Shown here: positions 35,555-43,280 of the stretch, piece after piece
How the letters are laid out: each line of letters starts with the position of its first letter
Position numbering within the stretch: the first letter of the stretch is position 1
Assembly (NCBI GenBank): GCA_947306475.1
Contig: CAMZGS010000003.1
Location: 186,001-250,000 of the forward strand
Direction of reading: 5' to 3'
Source: an uncultured Comamonas sp.
GTDB lineage: Bacteria; Pseudomonadota; Gammaproteobacteria; Burkholderiales; Burkholderiaceae_C
Length of the DNA: 64,000 bases
Program-made: the position numbers and the translations under genes
Notes under the pieces: model-generated
The model's input: only the letters and a program-made list of their open reading frames with translations
The model's database searches: none
What the model was told of the DNA's origin: nothing

Positions 35555-36406
35555 TCAGGTGTTCTGGTAGCCGGGGTGCCAGCGCAGCCACCAGCGCTCC
35601 AGCGCCTTGGCAAACCAGTCGGCCAGCTTGCCCAGCAGGGCGTAGAGCAGGATGCCCACCAGCACGACGTCGGTCTGCAGGAACTCGCGGGCGTTCATCG
35701 TCAGGTAGCCAATGCCGGACTGCGCCGAGATGGTTTCGGCCACGATCAGAATCACCCACATCAGCCCCAGCGAGAAGCGCAGCCCCACCAGAATGGACGA
35801 CAGCGCACCGGGCAGCACGATCTGGCGGTAGAGCTGCCAGCGGCTCAGGCCATAGGTGCGGCCCATCTCGATCAGGCCGGGATCGACGCTGCGGATACCG
35901 TGGAAGGTGTTCAGGTAGATCGGGAAGAACACCGACACGGCAATCAGGAACAGCTTGGCTGCCTCATCAATGCCAAACCACAGGATGACCAGCGGAATCA
36001 GCGCCAGCGCAGGGATGTTGCGCAGCATCTGCACGCTGGTGTCCAGCAGCGTCTCGGCCTGGCGCACCGAGCCGGTGAGCAGCCCCAGCACCAGCCCCAG
36101 ACCGCCGCCAATGGCCAGGCCCGTGAGGGCGCGTACGGCGCTGATCCGCACGTGCTCCCACAACTCGCCTGAGACGGCCAGCGTCCAGGTGGCTTGCAGC
36201 ACATCCAGCGGCGCAGGCAGCACACGGCTGGAGAGCCAGCCCAGGGAGGCAGCGCTCTGCCACAGGATCAGCAGCGCCAGGGGCACCAGCCAGGGCAGCA
36301 GCTTGTGTGCGGCAGTGCGCAGCAGCCGGGCCCAGGCATTGGGTTGGGCGTCGCCGGCAACAGCGGTGGCCGGCGCGTGCCCGGTCAGGGTGGAGGAGGT
36401 CGTCAT
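35555..36406 (-). CDS. ssuC: Aliphatic sulfonate ABC transporter permease
   Basis: The 283-aa inner-membrane protein has about six membrane segments and the binding-protein-dependent permease motif TFHGIRSVDPGLIEMGRTYGLSRWQLYRQIVLPGA. LMWVILIVAETISAQSGIGYLTMNAREFLQTD is typical of SsuC/TauC/NrtB. It lies 70 bp upstream of ssuB with the short repeat in between. Confidence 0.9.
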   Translation of the reverse strand: MTTSSTLTGHAPATAVAGDAQPNAWARLLRTAAHKLLPWLVPLALLILWQSAASLGWLSSRVLPAPLDVLQATWTLAVSGELWEHVRISAVRALTGLAIGGGLGLVLGLLTGSVRQAETLLDTSVQMLRNIPALALIPLVILWFGIDEAAKLFLIAVSVFFPIYLNTFHGIRSVDPGLIEMGRTYGLSRWQLYRQIVLPGALSSILVGLRFSLGLMWVILIVAETISAQSGIGYLTMNAREFLQTDVVLVGILLYALLGKLADWFAKALERWWLRWHPGYQNT

Positions 36407-36434
36407 CGAAGGCTCCCGGATCGCAGGGCGATGG

Positions 36435-36575
36435 TCAGTACGAGATGGCGAAATTCAGGTGCTGCAAGCGGCGCACTGGCTGGTGCAGACCCCAGGCGTT
36501 GGCCGTGGTGTCCAGCAGGCGTTGCAGACGCAGTTGCCAGAAGAGGGGCAGAGGGCGGGGCAAATTGGCGTGCAT
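36435..36575 (-). CDS. Small ORF (46 aa) between ssuA and ssuC, function unknown
   Basis: It opens with ATG after a CAGGAG ribosome site (seven-base spacing) and encodes a basic, Leu/Arg/Trp-rich peptide starting MHANLPRPLPLFWQLRLQRL and ending LNFAISY. It is in the operon direction and fills the place where ssuD lies in other ssu operons. It shows no similarity to SsuD that can be seen. It may be a leader peptide or small membrane-associated protein. Expression is unproven. Confidence 0.45.
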   Translation of the reverse strand: MHANLPRPLPLFWQLRLQRLLDTTANAWGLHQPVRRLQHLNFAISY

Positions 36576-36620
36576 GGCGTGGCTCCTGAATTTCTGAAAT
36601 AAACAAGTGGTGTGTGGCGG

Positions 36621-37607
36621 TCAGAGCAGGGATGCCGGTGGGGCAGCCAGGCTCAGGTCGATCTTTCTGGGGATGAGCTTGAGGGCGTGGAAGGTGTCGG
36701 CGATGGCCTGCTGCTCGGCCAGGATCTCGGGCGTGACCGGGGTCAGGCCGAACTGGATGCGGTCCACGTACAGCTGGGTGATGGGCTTTTCCAGGCCGAG
36801 CACGGAGGCCAGCTCGGAAGCCGCAGCGTCCCGGTTGGCGGCGGCCCAGGCCTCGATGGTCTTGACCTCTTCCAGGGCAATGCGCAGCACATCCGCGTTG
36901 TGCGCGATGTAGTCGCGCGAGGTGAAGTAGTACCAACGGTTGCTGGCCGAGCCCTGGGCATCGGTCAGCAGGCGTGCGCCCAGGGTGTGCTGGGCGGCGG
37001 CCAGGAAGGGATCCCAGATCAGCCAGGCATCCACCGAGCCACGCTCAAAGGCGGCGCGCGCATCGGGGGGCGAGAGGAAGATGGTCTGCACATCGCTGTA
37101 CTTCAGGCCGTGCCTTTCCAGCAGCTTGACCAGGAAGTACTGCACGTTGGAGCCCTTGTTGAAGGCCACGCGCTTGCCCTTGAGGTCGGCCACTGTGCGG
37201 ATGGGCGAGTCCTTGGGCACGATCACCGCTTCCAGCTCAGGGCGCGGCACGGTGGCTGCGGCATAGGTCAGGGGCGCCCCTGCGGCCAGGGCAAAGATGG
37301 GCGGGGCTTCGCCCACATCGCCAAAGTCGATGGAGCCGACGTTGAGCGCTTCCAGCTGCACTGGCCCGGCGGTGAACTCCGTCCAGGTCACCTGCACACC
37401 CAGCGGGGCCAGGCGCTTTTCCAGCGTGCCGCGTTGCTTGAGGATGGACAGCCAGCCCTTCTGGTGGCCGACGCGCAGCACGCGCTTGCCGCTCTGTGCC
37501 CAGGCAGGGCTGCTGGCGCCCAGGGTGCCCAGCGAGGCAGCGGTGGCCAAGCCTGCGGCGAGAAGTTGACGACGGGTGGCAGAAAACTTCGAGGTCGAGG
37601 TGGTCAT
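36621..37607 (-). CDS. ssuA: Aliphatic sulfonate periplasmic binding protein
   Basis: A 328-aa SsuA/THI5-like binding protein. The signal peptide contains a twin arginine (TRRQLLAAGLA) and cleaves near AWAQS. The domain shows RVGHQKGWLSILKQRGTLEKRL, SIDFGDVGEAPPIFALAAG and the GKRVAFNKGSNVQYFLVK ligand-site stretch. It follows ssuE and precedes the 46-aa ORF and ssuC. Confidence 0.92.
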   Translation of the reverse strand: MTTSTSKFSATRRQLLAAGLATAASLGTLGASSPAWAQSGKRVLRVGHQKGWLSILKQRGTLEKRLAPLGVQVTWTEFTAGPVQLEALNVGSIDFGDVGEAPPIFALAAGAPLTYAAATVPRPELEAVIVPKDSPIRTVADLKGKRVAFNKGSNVQYFLVKLLERHGLKYSDVQTIFLSPPDARAAFERGSVDAWLIWDPFLAAAQHTLGARLLTDAQGSASNRWYYFTSRDYIAHNADVLRIALEEVKTIEAWAAANRDAAASELASVLGLEKPITQLYVDRIQFGLTPVTPEILAEQQAIADTFHALKLIPRKIDLSLAAPPASLL

Positions 37608-37739
37608 ACAAAAATTCCGATCAATCTGTGCGGCGCGTGGGCAAGGCTGCGCCCTTGCCGCGCACGCGGGTTCCTGAAACTGGGTGAAAACGGGGTCGAG
37701 GTCGTTGCGAGGTAGCCGGGTTGCAGGCGGGCGGCCTGC

Positions 37740-38333
37740 TCAGACGCTACATCGCACCTGCGCAAACGGCACGGGCGCAAAGCCGGCGCTTTGGCCGCTG
37801 CTGTTGGGGCGCAAGGCCTCGGTAATCAGGGTGTGCACGGCATCGTCCAGACGCGCGGCAATGTCGGTGCCCACGGTGTAGGCGCCTTGCGCGGTGGAGG
37901 TGATCTGTGCGTCGCTGGCATAGATGCCGGGCAGGATGTGGCGTGCCGCCAGCGATTGCAGTACGGGGCGCAGCGCATAGTCCAGCGCCAGCATGTGGTG
38001 CGGGCTGCCGCCGGTGGCCAGGGGTAGCACGGTCTTGCCCTGCAGCGCCGACTGTGCCAGCAGGTCCAGAAAGACTTTGAGCAAACCGCTGTAGGCGGCC
38101 TTGTACACAGGCGTGGCCACCACCACCACCTGGGCGGCAGCCACCTGGGCCACGGCAGCGGCGATGTCGGGGTGCTTGGTGTCGGCCAGCAGCAGCGCGC
38201 GCGGATCCAGGTCGCGCAGCTGCAGACGTTCGACGCGGGCGCCGCGCGCCTGCAGGCGCTGACCGGCGGCATCCAGCAACGCGGCAGAGCGGGATGGTTG
38301 GGTGGGGCTGGCGGCGATCAACAGGACGGACAT
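37740..38333 (-). CDS. ssuE: NADPH-dependent FMN reductase of the sulfonate system
   Basis: The 197-aa flavodoxin-like reductase carries the FMN-binding motif AASPTQPSRSAALL. It also has TPVYKAAYSGLLKVFLDLL and LPLATGGSPHHMLALDYALRP, which are typical of SsuE. It supplies FMNH2 to a flavin monooxygenase such as SsuD, but no ssuD follows in this operon. First gene of the ssu operon. The ATG at 38333 is set by the flavodoxin fold. Confidence 0.9.
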   Translation of the reverse strand: MSVLLIAASPTQPSRSAALLDAAGQRLQARGARVERLQLRDLDPRALLLADTKHPDIAAAVAQVAAAQVVVVATPVYKAAYSGLLKVFLDLLAQSALQGKTVLPLATGGSPHHMLALDYALRPVLQSLAARHILPGIYASDAQITSTAQGAYTVGTDIAARLDDAVHTLITEALRPNSSGQSAGFAPVPFAQVRCSV

Positions 38334-38338
38334 GACAG

Positions 38339-38430
38339 GGTTCCAGTGACTTGGTGAATGCAATGCACGCATTCTGAAAGTTCTTTTTTAAAACTGGAAC
38401 CAATCTTTTTTGGTTTTTTTATTACCCAAA
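38339..38430 (-). promoter_or_regulatory. AT-rich ssu promoter region with a 9-bp separated inverted repeat
   Basis: GGTTCCAGT (38339-38347) and ACTGGAACC (38393-38401) are exact inverted copies 45 bp apart, upstream of ssuE. Next to them is an A/T-rich tract (about 38388-38430) that would suit an UP element. The arms are too far apart for one dimer but suit a looping or tetrameric regulator such as a CysB/Cbl-type protein. That assignment is inference. Confidence 0.4.
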
Positions 38431-38433
38431 CAT

Positions 38434-39051
38434 CTAAGAAGGTGACACCCCATCGTTCAGCGGACACATCCAGGCCTGGCTGAAGGTGGCGGGCAGGGCG
38501 GGCTGCATTGACGTGGCGTCGGGCAGTGTGTGGTGGCACAGCACATGCTCACCGGCCAGATCGGCGGTAGTGGTGATGAAGGCCTCCAGCGCGCTGGCGT
38601 CGTGCAGCGCCAGGGTGATGCTTTCCACCTGGTGCAGGGCGCTCAGGCGGGCGTAGGCGCTGCGCAGGCGTGGCAGGGCAAAGCCTGGTTGCCCGGGGCT
38701 GCCCGGTGCCAGCCAGACGTGCTGGGGCAGCTGGCTTTTGTGGGCGGCCAGCCAGTCGATCTGTGCGTCGTTGTGCACCACGTGCCACAGCCCCAGGCGC
38801 GAGCACAGCTCCAGCGTGCGCGGCTCGGCCACGCCATGCAGCAGCAAAATGGGGCCGCGCCAGTCCAGACGCCGCAAAAGCGTGGCGTGTGCGGGGTCGT
38901 GCAGCGCCAGGCCATCGGCAGTGCGCAGATCGGCAAAAATTTTTTCCAGCGCTGCAGCCTCCAGATGCGCGGGCAATACAGCCCATAAATGGGCATCCGG
39001 AAAGCGATTGCGCAGGCTGCAGGCCTGTTGGTTCAGGGTGTGGCTATCCAT
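38434..39051 (-). CDS. Truncated alanine-racemase-like protein, catalytic residues lost
   Basis: The 205-aa product aligns by eye with the N-terminal barrel of alanine racemase: WAVLPAHLEAAALEKIF at the place of WAVVKANAYGHG, then RGPILLLHGVAEPRTLELC and VVHNDAQIDWLAAHK. The PLP lysine is replaced by Pro. The substrate-binding Arg of the NRLGF region is gone (GQPGF). The C-terminal domain with the catalytic Tyr is missing. The frame is nevertheless intact. It may be a decaying paralogue or a non-catalytic PLP-fold protein. It is divergent from lplT, which in related genomes neighbours the true alr. Confidence 0.7.
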   Translation of the reverse strand: MDSHTLNQQACSLRNRFPDAHLWAVLPAHLEAAALEKIFADLRTADGLALHDPAHATLLRRLDWRGPILLLHGVAEPRTLELCSRLGLWHVVHNDAQIDWLAAHKSQLPQHVWLAPGSPGQPGFALPRLRSAYARLSALHQVESITLALHDASALEAFITTTADLAGEHVLCHHTLPDATSMQPALPATFSQAWMCPLNDGVSPS

Positions 39052-39118
39052 AGAACCGGTATTGTCGTGTGGCTCACGTGATATAACCCAGCGTCATTTC
39101 TCTTACAGGGTCTTTCAG

Positions 39119-39165
39119 AAGACCGGCCCGCTCCCCGGAACAAGGGGCGCTGCGGGGCCAGTCTT
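39119..39165 (+). promoter_or_regulatory. GC-rich hairpin in the lplT leader
   Basis: AAGAC pairs with GTCTT, and GGCCCGC pairs with GCGGGGCC (one bulged G), with further CCCC/GGGG pairing in the loop. It ends 10 bases before the ATG, where no clear Shine-Dalgarno is seen, so it could hold down or tune lplT translation. Confidence 0.45.
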
Positions 39166-39175
39166 GGTGCATTGC

Positions 39176-40450
39176 ATGAAGCGCGGTTTCTACACCATCA
39201 TGGCGGCGCAGTTTTTCAGCTCGCTGGCCGACAATGCCCTGTTCGTCACAGCTGTGGAATTGCTGCGCAGCGTGGGTGCAGGTGAGGGTCAGCAGGCCGC
39301 CCTGGTGCCCATGTTTGCCCTGTTCTACGTGGTGCTGGCACCGTTTGTCGGGGCCTTTGCCGATGCGCTGCCCAAGGGCAAGGTGATGCTGATGAGCAAC
39401 GCCATCAAGGTGCTGGGCTGCCTGATGATGTTCGGTGGCGTGCACCCCCTGCTGGCCTATGCCGTGGTCGGTCTGGGCGCAGCGGCGTATTCACCGGCCA
39501 AGTACGGCATCCTGACCGAATTGCTCCCCTCGTCGCAGCTGGTGCGTGCCAACGGCTGGATCGAGGGGTTGACCATTGCCTCCATCATCCTGGGCGTGCT
39601 GCTGGGGGGGCAACTGGTCGGGCCGCACGTCTCGTCCTTCCTGCTGGGCCTGCAAATGCCCGGTGTGCACACCGCACCCCAGGCGGCGCTGGTGGTGCTG
39701 ATGCTGGTCTATGGGCTGGCGGCGCTGTTCAATCTGGGCATTCCCCGTACCGAGGCCAGGCTGGTGCCGTTCTGGGGAGCAGGCGGTGGGGTGCGGGCGC
39801 TGCTGGTCGATTTCTGGCAATGCAATGGCCGCCTGTGGCGCGACAAGCTGGGGCAGATTTCGCTGTCCACCACCACGCTGTTCTGGGGCGTCTCCGGCAA
39901 CCTGCGCTACATCGTGCTGGCCTGGGCCGCCGTGGCGCTGGGCTACAGCACCACGCAGGCCTCGGCTCTGGTCGGGGTGGTGGCGCTGGGCACAGCCGCA
40001 GGGGCCGTGCTGGCGGCCGTGCGCATGCGCCTGCAACATGCCACGCGCACCATTCCGGTGGGCATTGCCATGGGCTTGCTGGTGCTGTGCATGAACTTCA
40101 TCGAGCACCTGTGGGTGGCGGTACCCTTCCTGGTGGTGCTGGGCGGCCTGGGTGGCTACCTGGTGGTGCCGATGAATGCGCTGCTGCAGCACCGGGGCCA
40201 CTGCCTGATGGGCGCAGGCCGCTCGATTGCGGTGCAGAACTTCAACGAGCAACTGGCCATCCTGGGGCTGGGGGGGCTGTACAGCCTGGCCGCCAGCCTG
40301 GGCCTGAGTGCCTATGGCGCCATCACCGCCTTTGGCCTGCTGGTGGCCATCAGCATGTGGCTGATCGGGCGCTGGTACGTGTACAACTGCCGCAACTTTG
40401 GTGGCGAGGTGCGCAAGCTCCTCAGCATTGCCCGCAGCGATCACGACTGA
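39176..40450 (+). CDS. lplT: Lysophospholipid transporter
   Basis: A 424-aa MFS-type flippase that returns lysophospholipids to the inner leaflet for re-acylation. The diagnostic start is MAAQFFSSLADNALFVTAVELL. AYSPAKYGILTELLPSSQLVRANGWIEG and the late VPMNALLQHRGHCLMGAGRSIAVQNFNEQ are also LplT signatures. The ATG at 39176 matches the family N-terminus; the longer upstream frame is spurious. The usual partner aas is not in the window. Confidence 0.92.
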   Translation: MKRGFYTIMAAQFFSSLADNALFVTAVELLRSVGAGEGQQAALVPMFALFYVVLAPFVGAFADALPKGKVMLMSNAIKVLGCLMMFGGVHPLLAYAVVGLGAAAYSPAKYGILTELLPSSQLVRANGWIEGLTIASIILGVLLGGQLVGPHVSSFLLGLQMPGVHTAPQAALVVLMLVYGLAALFNLGIPRTEARLVPFWGAGGGVRALLVDFWQCNGRLWRDKLGQISLSTTTLFWGVSGNLRYIVLAWAAVALGYSTTQASALVGVVALGTAAGAVLAAVRMRLQHATRTIPVGIAMGLLVLCMNFIEHLWVAVPFLVVLGGLGGYLVVPMNALLQHRGHCLMGAGRSIAVQNFNEQLAILGLGGLYSLAASLGLSAYGAITAFGLLVAISMWLIGRWYVYNCRNFGGEVRKLLSIARSDHD

Positions 40451-40478
40451 TTCCTGCCCCCAGCTAATTCTGTTTTTG

Positions 40479-40511
40479 ATAGCTTGCAGCGCTTGTATAT
40501 CAAGCGCTGCA
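40479..40511. repeat. Short dispersed inverted repeat after lplT
   Basis: TGCAGCGCTTG/CAAGCGCTGCA pair perfectly around a 5-base loop (40485-40511). The left end, 40479-40494, is identical over 16 bases to the reverse complement of 52308-52323, showing it is a family member. It may also terminate lplT. Confidence 0.75.
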
Positions 40512-40524
40512 CTGGTTTTTGATC

Positions 40525-41466
40525 ATGCAATTTTCAGCTGCACCGTATATTGCCCTGGTGTTCAATGCCCTGGTGTGGGGCCTGTCGTGGTGGCCGTTTC
40601 AGACCATGCGTGCTGCCGGGCTGGCCGCGCCCTGGGCCACGGCCCTGATGTTCAGCGTGTTGGCGTTGGGCATTACCGCCTGGTCACCCGGTGCCTGGGC
40701 CGTGCTGGGTGGCAAGCGCGCGCTGTGGCTGCTGGCGCTGACCTCGGGGCTGACCAATGTGTGCTTCAACACGGCCGTCTCCAGCGGCGACGTGGTGCGC
40801 GTCATCCTGCTGTTCTATCTGATGCCGGCCTGGGCGGTGCTGCTGGCCTGGCGCTTTCTGGGCGAGCGCCCCAGCGTCATGGGCATCCTGCGCCTGGTGC
40901 TGGCCTTTGCCGGCATGGCGCTGATCGTCGTGCCGCCCGATGTGCCGTGGCAAAGACTGCTCAGCGGCTTTGCCGTGCCGGATGTGCTGGGCCTGTTGGG
41001 TGGTTTTTTCTTTGCCGCCACCGGCGTGGGCCTGCGTGGCACCGCCGGGGTGCGCCCGGCAGCGCGTCTGCTGGCCATGTTTGTGGGGTGCAGCGTGGTG
41101 GGCAGCCTGTCGGCGTTACTGGGCTACGGCATGGGCTGGCTGCCTGCCTTGCCGGCGCTGAGCAGCAGCTGGCTGGTGTGGGTGGTGGTGATGGCGCTGG
41201 GCGTGGCCGCCGGCAACTGGTCGCTGCAATTTGGCGCCGCGCGCCTGCCTGCGGCCACCACGGCGCTGGTGATGCTTTCGGAAGTGCTGTTTGCCACCGT
41301 CTCGGCGTGGCTGCTGGATGCAACGGAGCTGAATGCGCGCATGCTGCTGGGCGGCGCGCTGATCGTTGGGGGCGCCGGCCTGGCGGCACTGCCCGGGCTG
41401 GGCAAGCGCGCAGCGCCCGCCCAGGGGGCCGGCAAGCCAGAGATCAGGCCTGGGGCTGAGGCGTAA
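40525..41466 (+). CDS. DMT-superfamily (EamA) transporter
   Basis: A 313-aa inner-membrane protein with about ten membrane segments: an EamA repeat starting LVFNALVWGLSWWPFQTM and a second with ALVMLSEVLFATVSAWLLDATELNARM. Substrate unknown. The ATG at 40525 is preferred to a TTG two codons upstream. Its 3' end overlaps the convergent proQ-family gene by 23 bp. Confidence 0.85.
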   Translation: MQFSAAPYIALVFNALVWGLSWWPFQTMRAAGLAAPWATALMFSVLALGITAWSPGAWAVLGGKRALWLLALTSGLTNVCFNTAVSSGDVVRVILLFYLMPAWAVLLAWRFLGERPSVMGILRLVLAFAGMALIVVPPDVPWQRLLSGFAVPDVLGLLGGFFFAATGVGLRGTAGVRPAARLLAMFVGCSVVGSLSALLGYGMGWLPALPALSSSWLVWVVVMALGVAAGNWSLQFGAARLPAATTALVMLSEVLFATVSAWLLDATELNARMLLGGALIVGGAGLAALPGLGKRAAPAQGAGKPEIRPGAEA

Positions 41467-42136
41467 CCGCCGCGCGCTGCGCCTGCAGTTGCTCGGCGCG
41501 CGCCAGCTGGCGCTGCACCGCCTGGGGGTGCATGCCGTACATCTTGGCAAAGGCAGCGGGGTTGGCCGCACCGCTGGCGGCAAAGGCGTGGGCCACGGCT
41601 TCGGCGCGGGCATCGTGCTCGGCCTGCAGATCCAGGGCGCTGTGCACGATGGCCAGGGCCGCCTCATCCTTGAGCTGCGCGCGCGCCAGGAATTCTTCGC
41701 GCGTGAGGTTGCTGTCGGCAAACAACTGGGCGATGCGCCGCTGCAGGCGCTCCTGCTGCTGCTCGGCCGTTTCCCCGGGGCGGGGCCTGCGGCGCTTGCC
41801 CAGCTCCAGCATGGCGTGCAACTGGTGCTCGGGCGCCGTGGCCTCGACCACCTGCCCCTGCAGATCGTGGCGTGCGGCGCCGCTGGCCACCGCCTGCAGG
41901 TAGCGGATGGAGCGCGTGTGGATGGCCAGCGCGGTTTTCAGTGCGGCCTTGTCCACGGCATCGCCATAGGCTGCCAGCAGGTCTTGAAAAATGCCGCGCT
42001 TGAGCGGCTGCACCGTGGCGCCAAACAGCGCCGGGTAGTCGCGCCCCAACTGTTCCAGCACGGGGTGGGGTTGACGGCGGGGTGTTGTGGAAGCGGAAGT
42101 GGCGCTGGCAGGAGCGCTGTTGGTGTGATCGGTCAT
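41444..42136 (-). CDS. ProQ/FinO-family RNA chaperone
   Basis: The 230-aa protein has a central FinO/ProQ domain (residues ~20-115: VLEQLGRDYPALFGATVQPLKRGIFQDLLAA ... ALAIHTRSIRYLQAVASGAARHDLQG). A charged, helical C-terminal extension rich in Gln/Arg/Ala follows. Such proteins bind structured sRNAs and mRNA 3' ends. The N-terminus is Ser/Thr/Pro-rich. Confidence 0.85.
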   Translation of the reverse strand: MTDHTNSAPASATSASTTPRRQPHPVLEQLGRDYPALFGATVQPLKRGIFQDLLAAYGDAVDKAALKTALAIHTRSIRYLQAVASGAARHDLQGQVVEATAPEHQLHAMLELGKRRRPRPGETAEQQQERLQRRIAQLFADSNLTREEFLARAQLKDEAALAIVHSALDLQAEHDARAEAVAHAFAASGAANPAAFAKMYGMHPQAVQRQLARAEQLQAQRAAVTPQPQA

Positions 42137-42247
42137 GAGAAAGCAGATCGTGCTGCTGCAGAAAAAACCAAGCCCGCGATGATGCCAGCATTGGGCCTAC
42201 GGTGCACCTTTTGCGTTTTTGGGCGGCTTTGTCTGATGCGGCAATAT

Positions 42248-42279
42248 TGGGGTGTAGTTCAATGGTAGAACGGTGGCTT
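42248..42279 (+). pseudogene. 5' half of a tRNA-Gly-like sequence
   Basis: An acceptor-like arm TGGGGTG and TA are followed by the D-arm GTTC-AATGGTA-GAAC and an anticodon-stem half GTGGC-TT. This is the pattern of a bacterial tRNA-Gly up to the anticodon loop. The 3' half is not found at either end of the following cassette. It is probably the scar of an integration or deletion in a tRNA gene. Confidence 0.65.
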
Positions 42280-42479
42280 GGTGCTGGCACCCTCTCTCAC
42301 CCCGGATAGCGACACTTTTTGGAAAAGATGTCATCGATGTCTCTCTTAATCCCAATAGAGACCTCAGAATGAATGAGGTTGTCGTCGACTCAGGTATTAA
42401 CAGCACAATAAAAACAGTGCTACCTGGCCTTGGCTTTAAATTGGTTGAAGAAGCATTGGAAGAGTTTGTATTGGATTGA
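42273..42479 (+). pseudogene. C-terminal coding remnant (possible toxin/effector tail)
   Basis: After the direct repeat the frame reads FGKDVIDVSLNPNRDLRMNE and continues to a stop at 42479. It has no proper start (a GTG lies inside the tRNA fragment). It looks like the end of a larger protein cut off by the repeat. The order, remnant followed at once by two small unknown genes, resembles the displaced C-terminal tips of polymorphic toxins with their immunity genes. That reading is speculative. Confidence 0.4.
42290..42310. repeat. 21-base direct repeat, left copy
   Basis: It is identical to 44011-44031, and the similarity continues for five further bases with one mismatch. The pair bounds the lower-GC cassette. 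It may be an attachment or recombination site. Confidence 0.85.
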
Positions 42480-42486
42480 GGCTGAT

Positions 42487-43275
42487 ATGGTGGATCGTTA
42501 CGTTTTAAAGACAGACCGGAACGCCCAATGGCAGAAGCTCGAAAACCTGCTTTCGGAGACTGCAACAAAGAAGCAGATTAAGGTTTGTCGGGACTATTTT
42601 TTACATGGAATTGATAACAGCAAGCACTTTACCTGGCTTGATAGGTTTAGGCTGTATCACAACCCGACCCTCGAAAGCTGGCAAAAGCTCTTTGATAAAG
42701 AAATCCAGGAGCCGCTGACGGATGCGGATTTCAGAACCCTGCAATACTATTTCGCGGGCCAGTTACATCAGGACTTTTTCGGAATCGAGGACCAGGACTA
42801 CTACTTCAAGGCCGCGTTTGGAAATCGTTATGAGGCGAACCGGCTTTTTCCCTTGCGCATCAATCGGGAACCGACCCCTCGGCGCATTACCTTGACCCCT
42901 AATCAGCTCCTGCATTCCCTAATGGCAGATCTCAGCCGGTATGTCAGGAATCCCGACCAAGATGATGTCGGTGTGTTGAGATACAACCTGGAGTATCTGG
43001 ACTCCCTTCTGCTGCTGGTCGATCGCGGCTTCTTTTCCACGCGGAGTTATACCCTGCAGGATCTCACGGAAGATAAAGTGCGGTATGCCGGCATCCAGTC
43101 AGCGACGAGAAATATCACCAAAGCTGCCCTGGGTGGCATGGGACCGCAAACGGACGCTGCCCGCATTCAGGCAGCTCAAGCCGTGCTGGACGTGCTCCTG
43201 GCCCATGCCAATGAGCTGGGCGAATTCAACGCCCTGTATGAGCAAGTGAAAAAGGACGTAGAGACTGGAGGCTGA
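42487..43275 (+). CDS. Unrecognised 262-aa protein of the foreign cassette
   Basis: I do not recognise this family. The product is hydrophilic, aromatic-rich and without a signal peptide or membrane segment. It begins MVDRYVLKTDRNAQWQKL, has a central LYHNPTLESWQKLFDKEIQE and LQYYFAGQLHQDFFGIEDQD, and ends in helices (AQAVLDVLLAHANELGEF). Base composition is visibly less GC-rich than its neighbours. A GAGG site at the end of the preceding remnant sets the ATG. It forms a two-gene unit with the 112-aa gene. Possibly an immunity or toxin-associated protein. Confidence 0.7.
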   Translation: MVDRYVLKTDRNAQWQKLENLLSETATKKQIKVCRDYFLHGIDNSKHFTWLDRFRLYHNPTLESWQKLFDKEIQEPLTDADFRTLQYYFAGQLHQDFFGIEDQDYYFKAAFGNRYEANRLFPLRINREPTPRRITLTPNQLLHSLMADLSRYVRNPDQDDVGVLRYNLEYLDSLLLLVDRGFFSTRSYTLQDLTEDKVRYAGIQSATRNITKAALGGMGPQTDAARIQAAQAVLDVLLAHANELGEFNALYEQVKKDVETGG

Positions 43276-43280
43276 CGGTC

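Noticed and set aside
36435-36575. 46-aa ORF considered as a remnant of ssuD
   Set aside because: The peptide shows none of the luciferase-like barrel motifs of SsuD, so position alone does not support a remnant.
42197-42568. Minus-strand frames crossing the two direct-repeat copies (both read VAIRGERG there)
   Set aside because: The shared peptide is simply the translation of the repeated DNA; the flanking residues differ and no gene-like signal precedes either frame.
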